Source: Stomorhina lunata (lineage: Eukaryota > Arthropoda > Insecta > Diptera > Rhiniidae). Taken from it: a stretch of 64,000 nt of DNA. Below, in pieces: positions 23,312 to 35,100 of this stretch. Positions within the stretch are counted from its first letter, which is position 1. The number at the start of each line of letters is the position of its first letter. The stretch covers positions 60,276,928-60,340,927 of the forward strand of contig OW121744.1 in the NCBI GenBank assembly GCA_933228675.1, read 5' to 3'. Under the pieces are notes generated by a model, which saw nothing but the letters and a program-made list of their open reading frames with translations, searched no databases and was not told where the DNA came from. Both the position numbers and the translations under genes were made by a program.

Positions 23312-24607
23312 AAGGGTGGTTAAATTGTAAGGGCCGATGTTGAATGAGAACCACACCAAGTTTTTTTCCAAATTTTATTTGATATTTCTCTATTTCAGAC
23401 TTACTCAATTTGAACCATGGAGAGATACACAATCCAACAACGTGTTAAAGTTATCCAGACTTATTATGAAAATGGGCGTTCAAATCAAAATGCATATCGT
23501 GCACTTCGTGATTTTTTTGGTCAATTTGATCGTCCAAATGTGCGTACAATTGCAAAAATCGTGGAAAAATTCGAGCAAACCGGGTATGTAGAAGATGTGA
23601 GAACACCAGTGCATGCTCGTACAGCTCGTACTGAAGAAAATATTGCTGCTGTTCGCGATAGTGTGGCTGAAGAGCCGTCCACCTCAACTCGTCGTCGTGC
23701 CCAACAATTGCACCTCTCACGCTTGTCGTTGATGAACATTATGCATAAAGACTTGCATTTACACGCTTACAAGGTGCAATTGGCTCAAAAACTAAAGCCT
23801 CTTGACCATTACAAACGTCGTGAATGGGCAGAATTGTGACAAGAAATGGCAACAGTGGATGATCAATTTTCGAAGAAAATCATCTTCAGTGATGATGCAC
23901 ATTTTCAACTCAGTGGATTCGTCAATAAACAGAATTGCCTTTTTTGGGCGAATGAGAATCCAAGAGTGATTGTCGAAAAACCAATGCACCCACAAGGAGT
24001 GACTGTTTGGTGCGGTTTATGGGCTGGCGGCATCATCGGACCGTATTTTTTCCAAAATGAGGCCGGTCAGGCAGTTACTGTGAATGGTGTTCGCTATCGT
24101 GAGATGATAACGAACTTTTTATGGCCCGAATTGGAAGATATGGATGTGGACGATATGTGGTTTCAGCAGGACGGTGCCACTTGCCACACAGCTAACGAAA
24201 CAATGGCTCTTTTGCGCAACAAATTCAATGGCCGTGTTATCTCACGTAATGGCAATGGCAATTGGCCGCCAAGATCATCTGATTTGACACCGGTGGACTT
24301 TTTTCTTTGGGGTTATTTGAAAGAAAAGGTGTACGTCGATAAGCAAGCAACAATTCAAGAGCTAAAGGACGAGATAATTCGGCACATTAACGGCATAGAA
24401 CCTCCATTATGCCTCAGGGTCATCGAAAATTTGAACCATCGGATGGAGGTGTGCCGCCGTGGTCGCAGCGCCCTTTTGGCCGATATTTTGTTCCATGCAT
24501 AATTGAGTAATACCAATATATCATAATAAAATAAAATTACAATAATTTCCCAAATAGTTTGTGTTTTATTCAAAATCAACATCGGCCCTTGAAATTTAAC
24601 CACCCGA
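23312..24607 (+). mobile_element. Mariner-superfamily transposon, copy 1
   Basis: Inverted repeats of about 30 bp, AAGGGTGGTTAAATT... at the left and its complement at the right (...AATTTAACCACCCGA), both followed internally by AAGGGCCGATGTTGA. TA flanks both ends (23310-23311 and 24608-24609). At 1296 bp it has the size of a complete element. It carries a transposase gene interrupted by one TGA. A second copy lies at 54811-56094. Confidence 0.88.
23417..24502 (+). pseudogene. Mariner-like transposase with one in-frame TGA
   Basis: The gene starts ATG ([13 protein letters not shown]) with a helix-turn-helix region (to about residue 115), then [19 protein letters not shown] at 23837-23839 stops this frame, after which the same frame continues without further stops to 24502. 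The catalytic parts are [26 protein letters not shown] and NWPPRSSDLTPVDFFLWG; 36 residues lie between the second and third Asp. One TGA, in a position where W would fit, is the only lesion I see in 361 codons, so inactivation is recent or the stop is tolerated. Confidence 0.85.
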
Positions 24608-25180
24608 TATATACCTTATAGCCTTTTGCATTTTAGGTAATCAAAGAAGACATTTCTATATTACTTTTTTTACATTGTATTGCCATGACATATATGCATG
24701 TACGTATCTTTGCTGTATAGCTTTGTTCTTTTTCTATCAACAGACGACATTTGGCTGCCAAATACAATAATCAAACAGAACATAAAACGACAGTCTAAGA
24801 ACATAAAAAATACTATCAGTGACATATCAAATATTTACGCCTCATGACTGTGGTAAGAATTAAGAAAAACTTACTTACATATCCATGAATTTATTCTATA
24901 TGTACAGTAGAGTGTGCTAAAAAATTGAAAGTCATTTTACGTCTTTATGTACCCTAAATTTTTTACATTTGACACGTATAATCTTAATACAAAGTTTTAT
25001 TCAGATCGAATATCCGAAAATCGTGAAGACTTGACGCTAAAGTTTGGAAATGCCAGTTATATGGGAGAAATGAGGGGTTTCTTAAAATTTTTTTTTTATT
25101 TTCTACTTATATTTTCAAAAAAGTGTTTAACAGTTAGGCTTACCTCTTTTGAGGTGGAGCGAATGTGAGCGGCGGTCTTT
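24608..25180. other. Non-coding AT-rich DNA
   Basis: No gene, terminus or tandem structure recognised between the mariner and the non-LTR retrotransposon remnant. Confidence 0.4.
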
Positions 25181-25332
25181 AGCATGCCCGAATAGCCAAT
25201 AACTCGGCGTCTCGGGAAGTAGGCGATCTCGCTACTGACTTCTTTATCTCGTCAGGCTGGTAGCATAACTGACAGCCCCAGCACTAGCCTAGGGAAACAA
25301 TATACCAATCACCTATTCTCTCCGAAAGCTAA

Positions 25333-25836
25333 ATGATTACTAAAACCAATACAAATGTTAATAATGTAAATATAAATACCAACCCAAAACCCCCGTTGAC
25401 GACTATTGGAATGAAAAAGGATTACGTATTGGAATCAGCAAAGCTTGTTCAAATTGAAAAGGAGATATTTAACTATAATATGATTCTATTAGGTCTGAGT
25501 GAAGTAGGATGGCCAGATAGTGGTGAACATTTAACATCCTGCGGTTTTATGCTCGTATTTGCTGGCAGAGCAGCAGACCAACCTAGATCAAGTGGTGTTG
25601 GATTTCTTTTATCAAAAGAGGCAAATGCTTTTATCGAATGGCAGCTACAAACAGACCGAATAATTGTTGAAAGTTTCAAAACACGACCCAGGAACTTATC
25701 CTGTATACAATGTAATGCTCTAACGGAGGCTGCTGAAGACGTAGAAAAAGATACTTTTAATGATAAATTGACGCAAATAATTAACAACAATAGTCACGGC
25801 GATATCAAAATGTTAATGGGTGACTTCTACGCTTAA
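25333..25836 (+). pseudogene. Non-LTR endonuclease domain remnant
   Basis: 167 codons with LLGLSEVGWPDSGEH, SGVGFLLSKEANAFIEWQ and DRIIVESFKTRPRNLSCIQC, and a final MLMGDFYA. The pattern matches the EEP endonuclease of non-LTR elements (Ser-Glu of the E motif, and GDFNA in intact relatives). It is truncated at a TAA after GDFYA. Confidence 0.65.
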
Positions 25837-25996
25837 GTGGACTGTGGTAATACCAGCAGGGAGAGCGTGATGAGGAAGCAAGGCACAGGTCACATGACTG
25901 ACAATGGTAAAAGACTGGCGGAGTTATGTAATAACCGGATCATATAACCGAGAACCAGATAGAACACTTTGAAATAAGCAGAATGTAGAGAGGTCC

Positions 25997-26312
25997 ATAT
26001 ATATATAATATAATTCCCCGACAACATTCTAGTTGGAACAAGGGGTACTTCTCTCAGACAATGAGCTGCATCCGATTCTATATTTAGACTCATTGAAAGG
26101 GACCTACGTTTTAATTCCGGCTCCGAATGGCAAATGCATTAGTTAGAGAAGTTTTACATAGCCTAATACTCAATAACCAATGGCTAGCTGAGTTATCAGG
26201 TGAACCGCCGCTTTGTTTGAAAATTTATTTTTTCAAGTGGGTCTGACCGGGGATTGAACTTGGGACCTCTGTATGCTAGGCGGATGACTAACCTGCAATA
26301 CCACGGCAGTTC
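25997..26312 (-). mobile_element. tRNA-derived SINE, copy 1
   Basis: On the - strand it reads GAACTGCCGTGGTATTGCAGG (A-box-like), AAGTTCAATCCCCGG (B box), a CACTTGAAAAAATAAATTTTC stretch, a body with CTAACTAATGCATTTGCC and GACTCATTGAAAGG (+ strand), and an (AT)n tail at 25997-26016. It lies inside the retrotransposon between the endonuclease and RT parts. The target duplication is imperfect. Confidence 0.8.
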
Positions 26313-26321
26313 AGAGGAGAG

Positions 26322-26583
26322 GGTCTATTGGATATAAAAATAAGAGGGGTGCTGATGTAGGAATCACAAACCAACTGCTAGCGGGAAAAGACTTGATTTA
26401 CAGGGACTGAATTCATCTGAAGTTGCTGCTAAGTTCCCAAATGCTTTGAGCAGGTCTATTGGATATAAAAATAAGAGGGGTGCTGATGTAGGAATCACAA
26501 ACCAACTGCTAGCGGGAAAAGACTTGATTTACAGGGACTGAATTCATCTGAAGTTGCTGCTAAGTTCCCAAATGCTTTGAGCA
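26322..26583 (+). repeat. Perfect 131-bp tandem duplication
   Basis: Bases 26322-26452 and 26453-26583 are identical as far as I can read (both start GGTCTATTGGATATAAAAAT and end ATGCTTTGAGCA). The duplication lies in the decayed retrotransposon immediately next to the SINE. Identity implies a very recent duplication or an assembly error. Confidence 0.9.
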
Positions 26584-26967
26584 ACAAAATATATAACCTA
26601 GATATCGCTGCTTACCAGAATATTAAAACTTCCTGAAAGGATGTAAGATCTTTATTGAAACTTCTATCAGCGAAATTGGTTATAAAATAAAGTCTACTAA
26701 GTCATGGATTTCTAATAGAACGTGACAGTTAATTGAAGAGAGAAAACGAGCCAAAGGGAAAGCAAATGATGCCAAAACCCTCCAAGAGAAGCAGGAAATT
26801 CAGCGTGAATACCAGCAAGAAAACCTTAAAGTAAAGCGCAGTCCAAGGGAAGGCAAGCGGAAATGGGTTAATAATTTAGCTAAAGAAGACCAAATAGCCA
26901 GTGAAACAGGTAGATCCAAGGACCAAATCACCAAAGATAAGCTGGATATAACCACTACAACAACGAT

Positions 26968-28119
26968 TTGATTTACGCTAAAGATCAACAGATGAAAATG
27001 TGGGAAGATCATTACTCAAAATTGTTGTCAGCCAATCCAGCTGAATACTCGAAAATGTGTGATTGCGATCCAATGCGTCACATAAATAATATTAATAATA
27101 AGTTTGATATGTTACCACCAACATCCCAGGAAATAACAGCTGCAGTCAAACGGCTAAATCTGAAAAGTCTGGAGGTCCTGATGGTATACCACCCGAATTA
27201 CTAGAAGCTAACATAGCTTTATTAACAATATTGTTAAAGCCTCAATCACGAAGTATTGGTCGGATGAAAGTTTTTTAAATGATCTCAGAGAAGGTCTAAT
27301 TATAGAACTGAAAAAAAAGGGAAATTTTAAATTGTGGAATTACCCTTCTTAACAAGATCAACAAAGTTATAGCGACTATTGTCGAACCAAAGCTAAGACG
27401 CGAACAAGCAGACTTTAGACCAAACAAATCATGTGTTGATTACATCAAGCGCTTAAGAATCATTATGGAGCAGTTGGTTGAATGCCCTCCTCTACCTGCT
27501 ATTTATAGACTTTAAACCCGCATTTGACACATTATAACACAGCGCGTTCTGGGAAGCTCTAAGGTGTAAAGGAAAGGAGTCCATAAAAAGATTACACGAA
27601 TCATCCCGAAGCTTTACGACAACGCATTCTGCTGTATTTTTCATGAAGCTTAACAGAGCAAACCCATTAGTATTAAGGTAGGACTTCACCAAGGTTGTCT
27701 GCTGTCTCCACTGCTATTCAATATAGTGTTCTATGTTGTTTTGTGTCACTCGATGTCTGGGCAACATGAAAGATTAGATGACATCGATTACGCTGATGAC
27801 GTATGTCTTTTTTCTCACCGTTTCTCTAGCATGCAGTCAAAAATCAGAACCTTTGAATCCCGTGCTGCTTTAGCTGGCCATCAAATAAACATTGCGATTA
27901 AACTCACTTAATGAGTCCAAATTTTATCTTGCGGGGCAATATATTGACGAGGTTGAAACTTTCTGCTACCTGGGAAGTATAATCTATAAAAGTGGTGACA
28001 GCAGAGAAGTAATCAAAAATAGATTATGCAAATCAAAGCAAGCTTTTGGTATTCTCAATAAGTTCTGGAGATCTCAAAAGATCTCGACTATCACCGAACT
28101 ATCACCGAACTCAAACTAA
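26968..28119 (+). pseudogene. Non-LTR reverse transcriptase remnant
   Basis: Successive fragments in different frames: LPPTSQEITAAVKRLNLKS, then GGPDGIPPELL; a palm region with YADD at 27789-27800; then ETFCYLGSIIYKSGDSREV and KSKQAFGILNKFWRSQKIS. Frameshifts occur between nearly all of these. The C-terminal end is cut off at the junction with the next repeat. Confidence 0.75.
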
Positions 28120-28802
28120 AACGGGTAAAAAGGGGAAAAAGCCGAAACAATTTATCTCCTAAGGTAATATGCTTAGAAATAAAATTTAAATTACATTATA
28201 AAAAGCTGCTAAAATAAGCGGACAGGTATTTGATACTTTTATGAAACTATGCCAGATAGGAGGTAAAAAAGGGTGAAAATAGTTTTTTGGTAACCTTTTT
28301 AACCCACTCTTATCTTTTGAAGCAATGAATATAGAAAGGAACTTTGTACTGCAATCAATAGTTGTGAAAAAAATATTGAACATGTATTTGGATCTTTTTC
28401 GATTTCGAGGGGCAAAATGGATAAAAGGGATAACACTATAACTTAACATCTCATAAAGTAATATGGATAGAAACAAAATGTTAACTGAGTTTTAATAAAA
28501 TGTACGGAATTCATTTGGTACCAAAGAAATACCAAATATACATACGGAGCTTTTTTTGAAATTAGGGGATAAAAGGGGGAAAATTGGTAACATTATAACT
28601 TTTAAAGTGATAGGTATGGACAAAATTTAAATTGCGTTTTGATCAGCTAAAAAAATAAGAGGAACTTTTTGGAAGAAAGGCCTAGCAAAAATATTTTTGG
28701 TACTTTTTTTACTTTTAAACAAATGAACTTGAAAACAAAAAGTGTATCGCAAGTAAGGCTTATAATAAAACTCCGAGCAAGACTCGGTGAACCAGGTATT
28801 GT
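28116..28802 (+). mobile_element. Helitron-like repeat family c, copy 2
   Basis: Starts ACGGGTAAAAAGGGGAAAAAG as in copy 1 (from about 19610) and ends with CTCCGAGCaagACTCGG and TGAACCAGGTA. It lacks the 131-bp tandem array. Its left end abuts the truncated retrotransposon. Confidence 0.55.
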
Positions 28803-29093
28803 TAGCATTAAATGACCATTTATTTTATACCAAAATTTATACCTTAGATTTTAAAAGTGTTTTAGATATTGGGTCAATTTTTTAAGAAAAAAATTTAGAT
28901 ATAAATATGTATAAATCAATTTAAACTAAATTTATAACATTTATAAAACAAGATTGGTAATTGATATTATATCAGAGGTACCCAAATAAATGGGCCAATA
29001 TTTGCCGATATCATTAGATCAAAAATTAAATTATGAATAAAATTAAAACTTATGCTTTAATTACAACAACAAAATTTCTTCTTATCCTTTCAG
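28803..29093 (+). other. Upstream intronic/flanking sequence of vari
   Basis: AT-rich. It ends with a pyrimidine-rich acceptor, TTTCTTCTTATCCTTTCAG, so it is probably the intron before the first coding exon. The promoter and any earlier noncoding exon were not identified. Confidence 0.5.
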
Positions 29094-29183
29094 ATTTCCT
29101 TAAGGACCACTTATACAAACTAAAATAGAAAATCATTTAAGAAAATATCTAATAAAACTATCCTGCCGTTAATTATATGAATT
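29094..29183 (+). promoter_or_regulatory. vari: vari 5' UTR part of first coding exon, with overlapping uORF
   Basis: It begins after the CAG acceptor at 29091-29093 and runs to the ATG at 29184. An upstream ATG at 29177 opens a five-codon frame (M-N-Y-D-S) that ends at TGA 29192-29194, overlapping the main start out of frame. Its context (T at -3) is weaker than that of the main ATG (A at -3). Confidence 0.6.
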
Positions 29184-32100
29184 ATGACAGCTGAAGTAAT
29201 GGCGTCAAATGACACATCTTTTGATCCGGGTAAATAAATGCCACGATTTCACTTTTAACAACTTAATAATAAAACTTTTAAATCTTTCCTTTTATAGCAC
29301 TCTCAAAACTCATAACATCTCTTAAAGATGCCGACAGTCTTTCAAATGATCAAGAAATTGATTTCCTCAAGGCACTACTTGAATCCAAAGAACTCAATGC
29401 CCTGGTCAATGTTCATAGTAAAGTGGCCAAGGTGGGGAGAGATGATCGTCTGGCACCCATCCTATCAACATCTGCTTTGGTAAGTGCAGCTTTTGAAAAA
29501 TTTATTTCATTTCCTTTTATATACGAGTATGTACATATGATGTAAAATACCTATATTTTCCTAAGCACGTTTTTTATTTAAAAAAAAAATATATATTCTT
29601 TTATTTTCACAGATTCTGTATGAGGTATTGGAACAGTTGTCACAACGTTGCCACTTGAGTGATGAATGCCGTGAGGCATTTCATTTACTGCAAAAACCGC
29701 ATTTACAAGTAGGTCTCTTCAAGCCAGTCCTCGAGTATTTTCTGTTTGATATTCGAATTTATTATTTGTTTTTTTTTTTCTTTTTCTGTTTTCCCTCTTT
29801 TCCACTATAGAGTCTTCTTTATGCCCATGATTGTATTGCACAAAAGGATTTCTATCCACATCTACCAGAATTGCCAATTGAAATGGATGAAGATGAAGAA
29901 ACCATAAAAATCGTGCAACTTGTTAAAAGCAATGAGCCCTTGGTAAGTCTCAACTATAAAAATATTAATAAGGCAAAAATATAATTAAACTTATAATTGT
30001 ATTTGGAAAATTTATCATAGTCATTCATCATTATTGCCACCATTTCATTTCATATTGATAACATTTCAATGTCCCTTTATCATAGTTTGTTATAAGTCAG
30101 TCCGTTCTTCCAACTATTATTGTCGGACTTAAATTGTTAAATAAAAATGCAGAAAATTAATTTTAATTCTTTCTATTGATTCTGATTTCACTTTCGATAT
30201 CGTCATGACATTGTTCCTCGTCTATTGCCTATGTCATCATCATCATCATCATCACCATATAATTTGCAGGATGTTAAAATATCCTTTCTATACAGATATA
30301 TGCAGACATATACACACAAACACATTTGCATATTTCTATACATTTTCCTTTCATGTTCCAAGTTTTCGTATTCATAATCTTTTTTCAATTTTATTTTGAG
30401 TTCATTCTTGTTATTTTCCTACACGAAATGTTGTCCATGTTTTGGTTTAATTAATTTAAAAAAGCTTTCGACAGATACACAAACATTTATGTACCCATAC
30501 ACACATATTATGTCCTGTGAGCTTAACCACTGTTCTTGGCTTTTATCTCATATCGACTGAATGTGATACAGACCTTTGAAGTATTGAAGTCATCTTAAAT
30601 AAAAGGAGCAAAGTTTTGAAAAATTTCCTATTTCCTATTTCCTTTCAAAAATTTAATATTTTTATAGAAAATATTTCAAAATTTACTATTTTTATAGGAA
30701 ATTTTTTAAAAATTCAGTATTTTTAAAAATTTACTATTTTTAAAGGAATATTTTCATAAATTTACCATTTTTATAGTAAATTTTTTAAAAATTTACTATT
30801 TCTATAGGAAATTTCACAAAAGTTTACTATTTTTATACGAAATTTCTCAAAAACTTACTATTTTTATAGGAAATTTCTAAGAAATTTACTATTTTTATAG
30901 GAAATATTTAAAAAATTTTCTATTTTTGTAGGAAATTTTTCAAAAATTTACTATTTTTATAGGAAATTTTTCAAAAATTTAATATTTTTATAGGAAATTT
31001 TTCAAAAATTTACTATTTTTATAGGAAATTTTTCAAAAATTTACTATTTTTATGGAAAATTTTTCAAAAATTTACTATTTTTAAAGGCAATTTTTCAAAA
31101 ATTTACTATTTTTATAGGAAATTTTTCAAAAATTGACTGCTTTTATAGGAAATTTTTCGAAAATTTACTATTTTTATAGGAAATTTTTCAAAAATTTACT
31201 ATTTTGATAGGATATTTTTTAAAATTTTACTATTTTTATACGAAATTTTTCAAAAATTTACTATTTTTATAGGAAATTTTTCAAAAATTTACTATTTTTA
31301 TAGGAAATTTTTCAAAAATTTACTATTTTTATAGGAAATTTTTCAAAAATTTACTATTTTTATAGGAAATTTTTCAAAAATTTAATATTTTTATAGGAAA
31401 TTTTTCAAAAATTTACTATTTTTATAGGAAATTTCTCAAAAATTTACTATTTTTATAGGAAATTTTTCAAAAAATTCCTATTTTTATAGGAAATTTTTCA
31501 AAAATTTCCTATTTTTATAGGAAATTTTTCAAAAATTTCCTATTTTTATAGGAAATTTTTCAAAAATTTCCTATTTTTATAGAAAATTTTTCAAACATTT
31601 ACTATTTTTATAGAAAACTTTTCAAAAATTGACTACTTTTGTAGGAAATTTTTCAAAAATTTACTACTTTTATGGGAAATTTTTCAAAAATTTATTATTT
31701 TTATAGAAAATTTTTCAAAAATTTACTATTTTTATAGAAAATTTTTCAAAAATTTACTACTTTTGTAGGAAATTTTTCAAAAAATTACTATTTTTATAGG
31801 AAATTTTTCCAAAAATTTACTACTTTTATAGGAAATTTTTCAAAAATTTACTATTTTTATAGGAAATTTTTGAAAAATTTCCTGTTAAAAAATAGTAAAT
31901 TTTTGAAAAATTTCCCATTAAAAAATAGTAAATTTTTGAAAAATTTCCTATTAAAAAATAGTAAATTTTTGAAAAATTTCCTTTAAAAAAAAGTAAATTT
32001 TTGAAAAATTTCCATTTAAAATAATAGTAAATTTTTGAAAAATTTCCTATAAAAGTAGTAAGTTTTTGAAAAATTTCCTATAAAAATAGTTAATTTTTGA

Positions 32101-35100
32101 AATGTTTTCTATAGAAATAGTAAATTTTTGAAAAATTTCCTATAAAAATAGTAAATTTTTTATAGGAAATTTTTCAAAAATTTACTATTTTTATAGGAAA
32201 TTTTTCAAAAATTTATTATTTTTTTAAAAAATTTTTCAAAAATTTACTATTTTTATAGAAAATTTTTCAAAAATTTACTAATTTTGTAGGAAATTTTTCA
32301 AAAATTTACTATTTTTATAGGAAATTTTTCAAAAATTTACTATTTTTAAAGGAAATTTTTGAAAAATTTCCTATTAAAAAATAGTAAATTTTTTAAAAAT
32401 TTCCCATTAAAAAATAGTAAATTTTTGAAAAATTTCCTTTAAAAAATAGTAAATTTTTGAAAAATTTCCTTTAAAAAAAAGTAAATTTTTGAAAAATTTC
32501 CTTTTAAAAAAATATGAAAAATGTCCTATAAAAATAGTAAATTTTTGAAAAATTTCCTATAAAAATAGTAAATTTTTGAAAAATTTCCTATAAAAATAGT
32601 AAATTTTTGAAAAATTTCCTATAAAAATAGTCAATTTTTGAAAAATTTCCTACAAAAATAGTAAATTTTGGAAAAATGTCCTATAAAAATAGTAAATTTT
32701 TGAAAAATTTCCTATAAAAATAATAAATTTTTGAAAAATTTCCTATAAAAATAATAAATTTTTGAAAAATTTCCTATAAAAATAGTAAATTTTTGAAAAA
32801 TTTCCTATAAAAATAGTAAATTTTTGAAAAATTTCCCATAAAAATAGTAAATTTTTGAAAAATTTCCTATAAAAATAGTAAATTTTTGAAAAATTTCCTA
32901 TAAAAATAGTAAATTTTTGAAAAATTTCCTATAAAAATAGTAAATTTTTGAAAAATTTCCTATAAAAATAGTAAATTTTTGAAAAATTTCCTATAAAAAT
33001 AGTAAATTTTTGAAAAATTTCCTATAAAAATAGTAAATTTTTGAAAAATTTCCTATAAAAATAGTAAATTTTTGAAAAATTTCCTATGAAAATAGTAAAT
33101 TTTTGAAAAATTTTCTATAAAAATAGTAAATTTTTGAAAAATTTCCTATTAAAATAGTAAATTTTTGAAAATTTCCTATTAAAATAGTAAATTTTTTAAA
33201 AATTTCCTATTAAAATAGTAAATTTTTTAAAAATTTCCTGTAGTAAATTTTTGAATGTTTGAACTCTTTTTCATGACTGATTAAATTTTTTGCTTCTAGC
33301 TTTATGTGTGCGTGTGTATATATTTGTATGTGCTTTAAGCCAAATAGGATACAAGTATGATAATTTTCACAAATATTATGGCGACATTATGACGTTTGTG
33401 TCTCTTTCCGATGAACACATTTACATACATTTTATATCTTATTTCTAATGTTAATTATTTTTTTATTCTATTTTATTTTAATATGAACTTAATAGTTTTA
33501 TTTTCATTCTATGATTTTACTTTCATATTAATTTTTGTTTTTAATAAAATTTTATGAATGTATAAATTTAATCCTGCTTCTAAAGCTTTTTACTGCTTTT
33601 CCAATAAATTTATGAACTTTAATTAATTTTGAACTTAACCCAATACTAACTATAAAAATATTATGAGACATAGAAAAAAGATCTTCCTTTAAGCCTTTGA
33701 ACTTAATTTTGTTGAAACTTAATTCTAACATTGCCCTAAACAATTTAAAGAACTAAATTGAAGGGTTATAAGGGCAATTCTCTTTGAATGTAATCCTTAA
33801 CATAATAGGATCCTTTTTCAATATTGGTTATATCATTCCTTCATTTATCATCCATCAAATCATGTAAATTATTAACTAAATATTTCATCATAAAACTCAT
33901 TTTCTCACAATTTTCATTAAATCACTGAAAATAAAGTAAATCATCAAATAAAACGAAATCTTTTAATGCAAATAAACTTTCAATTTCAATGTCTTCATTT
34001 ACAATAAACAAATCGATGCGTGTTTCTTTTTTTTATTTCATTTGTTTTTTTTTTGTACTTTTTTTTAATTTTTTTAAATAAAATATTTATATAAAAAAAA
34101 ACTATAACAAAAATTATATGTAAAAATAATCACAGACAGGAGCACAAAGTGCGGAACCAATTGTTGTAAGTAAATGTCCTTCACAATTTCTTTGTAAGAA
34201 AAAAGAAGCTCAATTCATTGATAAGGAGATATAATTAATAAATGTACATATTTTGTTGTATAATCATATGTAAAAAACACTGTAACACACAAAATTTGTA
34301 AATAATTACACTTGGAATATGAAAATCATTACAATAATTTAAGATAAACTTACTGAAATTTGTTTCCAATAAATTCACAAGTTTTCTTAGAGACATACAT
34401 ATATGTATATATCTAAGCTAAATTGTAATAACTAATTCACAAATATTCGAGATTTTTTATATTAATGTCGTTTTCGGTATATGGTTATGTTAGCTAGGGT
34501 TAAATGTGTTAGCTAGGATCAAATGTGGATTCTCATGAAAAAAGTCTTATCTGTGCGAAGTTTCAGCAAAAAACTTCGTTGGTCCCAAGCCCTACGTCTT
34601 AGGATGTAGGAATATCCGAAAAAAATTATGACTCTGAAGTATCAATCGCAAAATGGTACCCTTCGCTATGGGCCAATAACCCTTAGACGTAAAAATACAT
34701 TTATTACTGAAAAGTCAATAAGTAAAAGAATAAACACTCTAAACACGTATTATGATTGCAACGGGGAGTTTTAAATGTGATTCCCGGGGCGGGGTTATAT
34801 GGGAGCCAGAACTGGCTGGCATTTACATAAAACTTCCTTATGCTAAGTTTAGTGGCCATAGCTATTAAAGTTTATCATTTATTGGTTGGCTGGTTTCAAA
34901 AGTGTTTTGTATGGGAGCTATGACGGAATGTTTATCACCATATCTGTTATAGTTTGTCATTTATTAGCACATAAGCAATTAGCCCAGGAGAGCTTATATG
35001 GGAGCTATGGTCAAATGTGTACCGATTTTGCCCAACTTCAATAATAAAATTATCCCAGAAATGAAGAATATTATTGCCAAGTTTCAGTGACCTAGCTCCT

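Larger units (their letters stand above)
25181..28115 (+). mobile_element. Decayed non-LTR retrotransposon (endonuclease + reverse transcriptase)
   Basis: A GC-richer leader (about 25181-25332) precedes an endonuclease-like frame, then a reverse transcriptase in several frames. RT landmarks are GLHQGCLLSPLLFNIVF near 27680-27730, DYADDVCLF at 27786-27812 and CYLGSIIYKSGDSREV near 27965-28010. The type matches insect endonuclease-reverse transcriptases of the RTE/jockey sort. It is split by a SINE (25997-26312) and a 131-bp tandem duplication, has many stops, and ends abruptly against a family c repeat. The tail of a similar element lies at 63420-63775. Confidence 0.75.

Noticed and set aside
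30203..30399. Frames with eight His or seven Asp in a row on opposite strands
   Set aside because: Produced by the (CAT)n microsatellite within the vari intron; no conservation or splice context.
30612..33250. CRISPR-like regularly spaced repeats
   Set aside because: Units are contiguous without unique spacers, in a eukaryotic intron; simple minisatellite.
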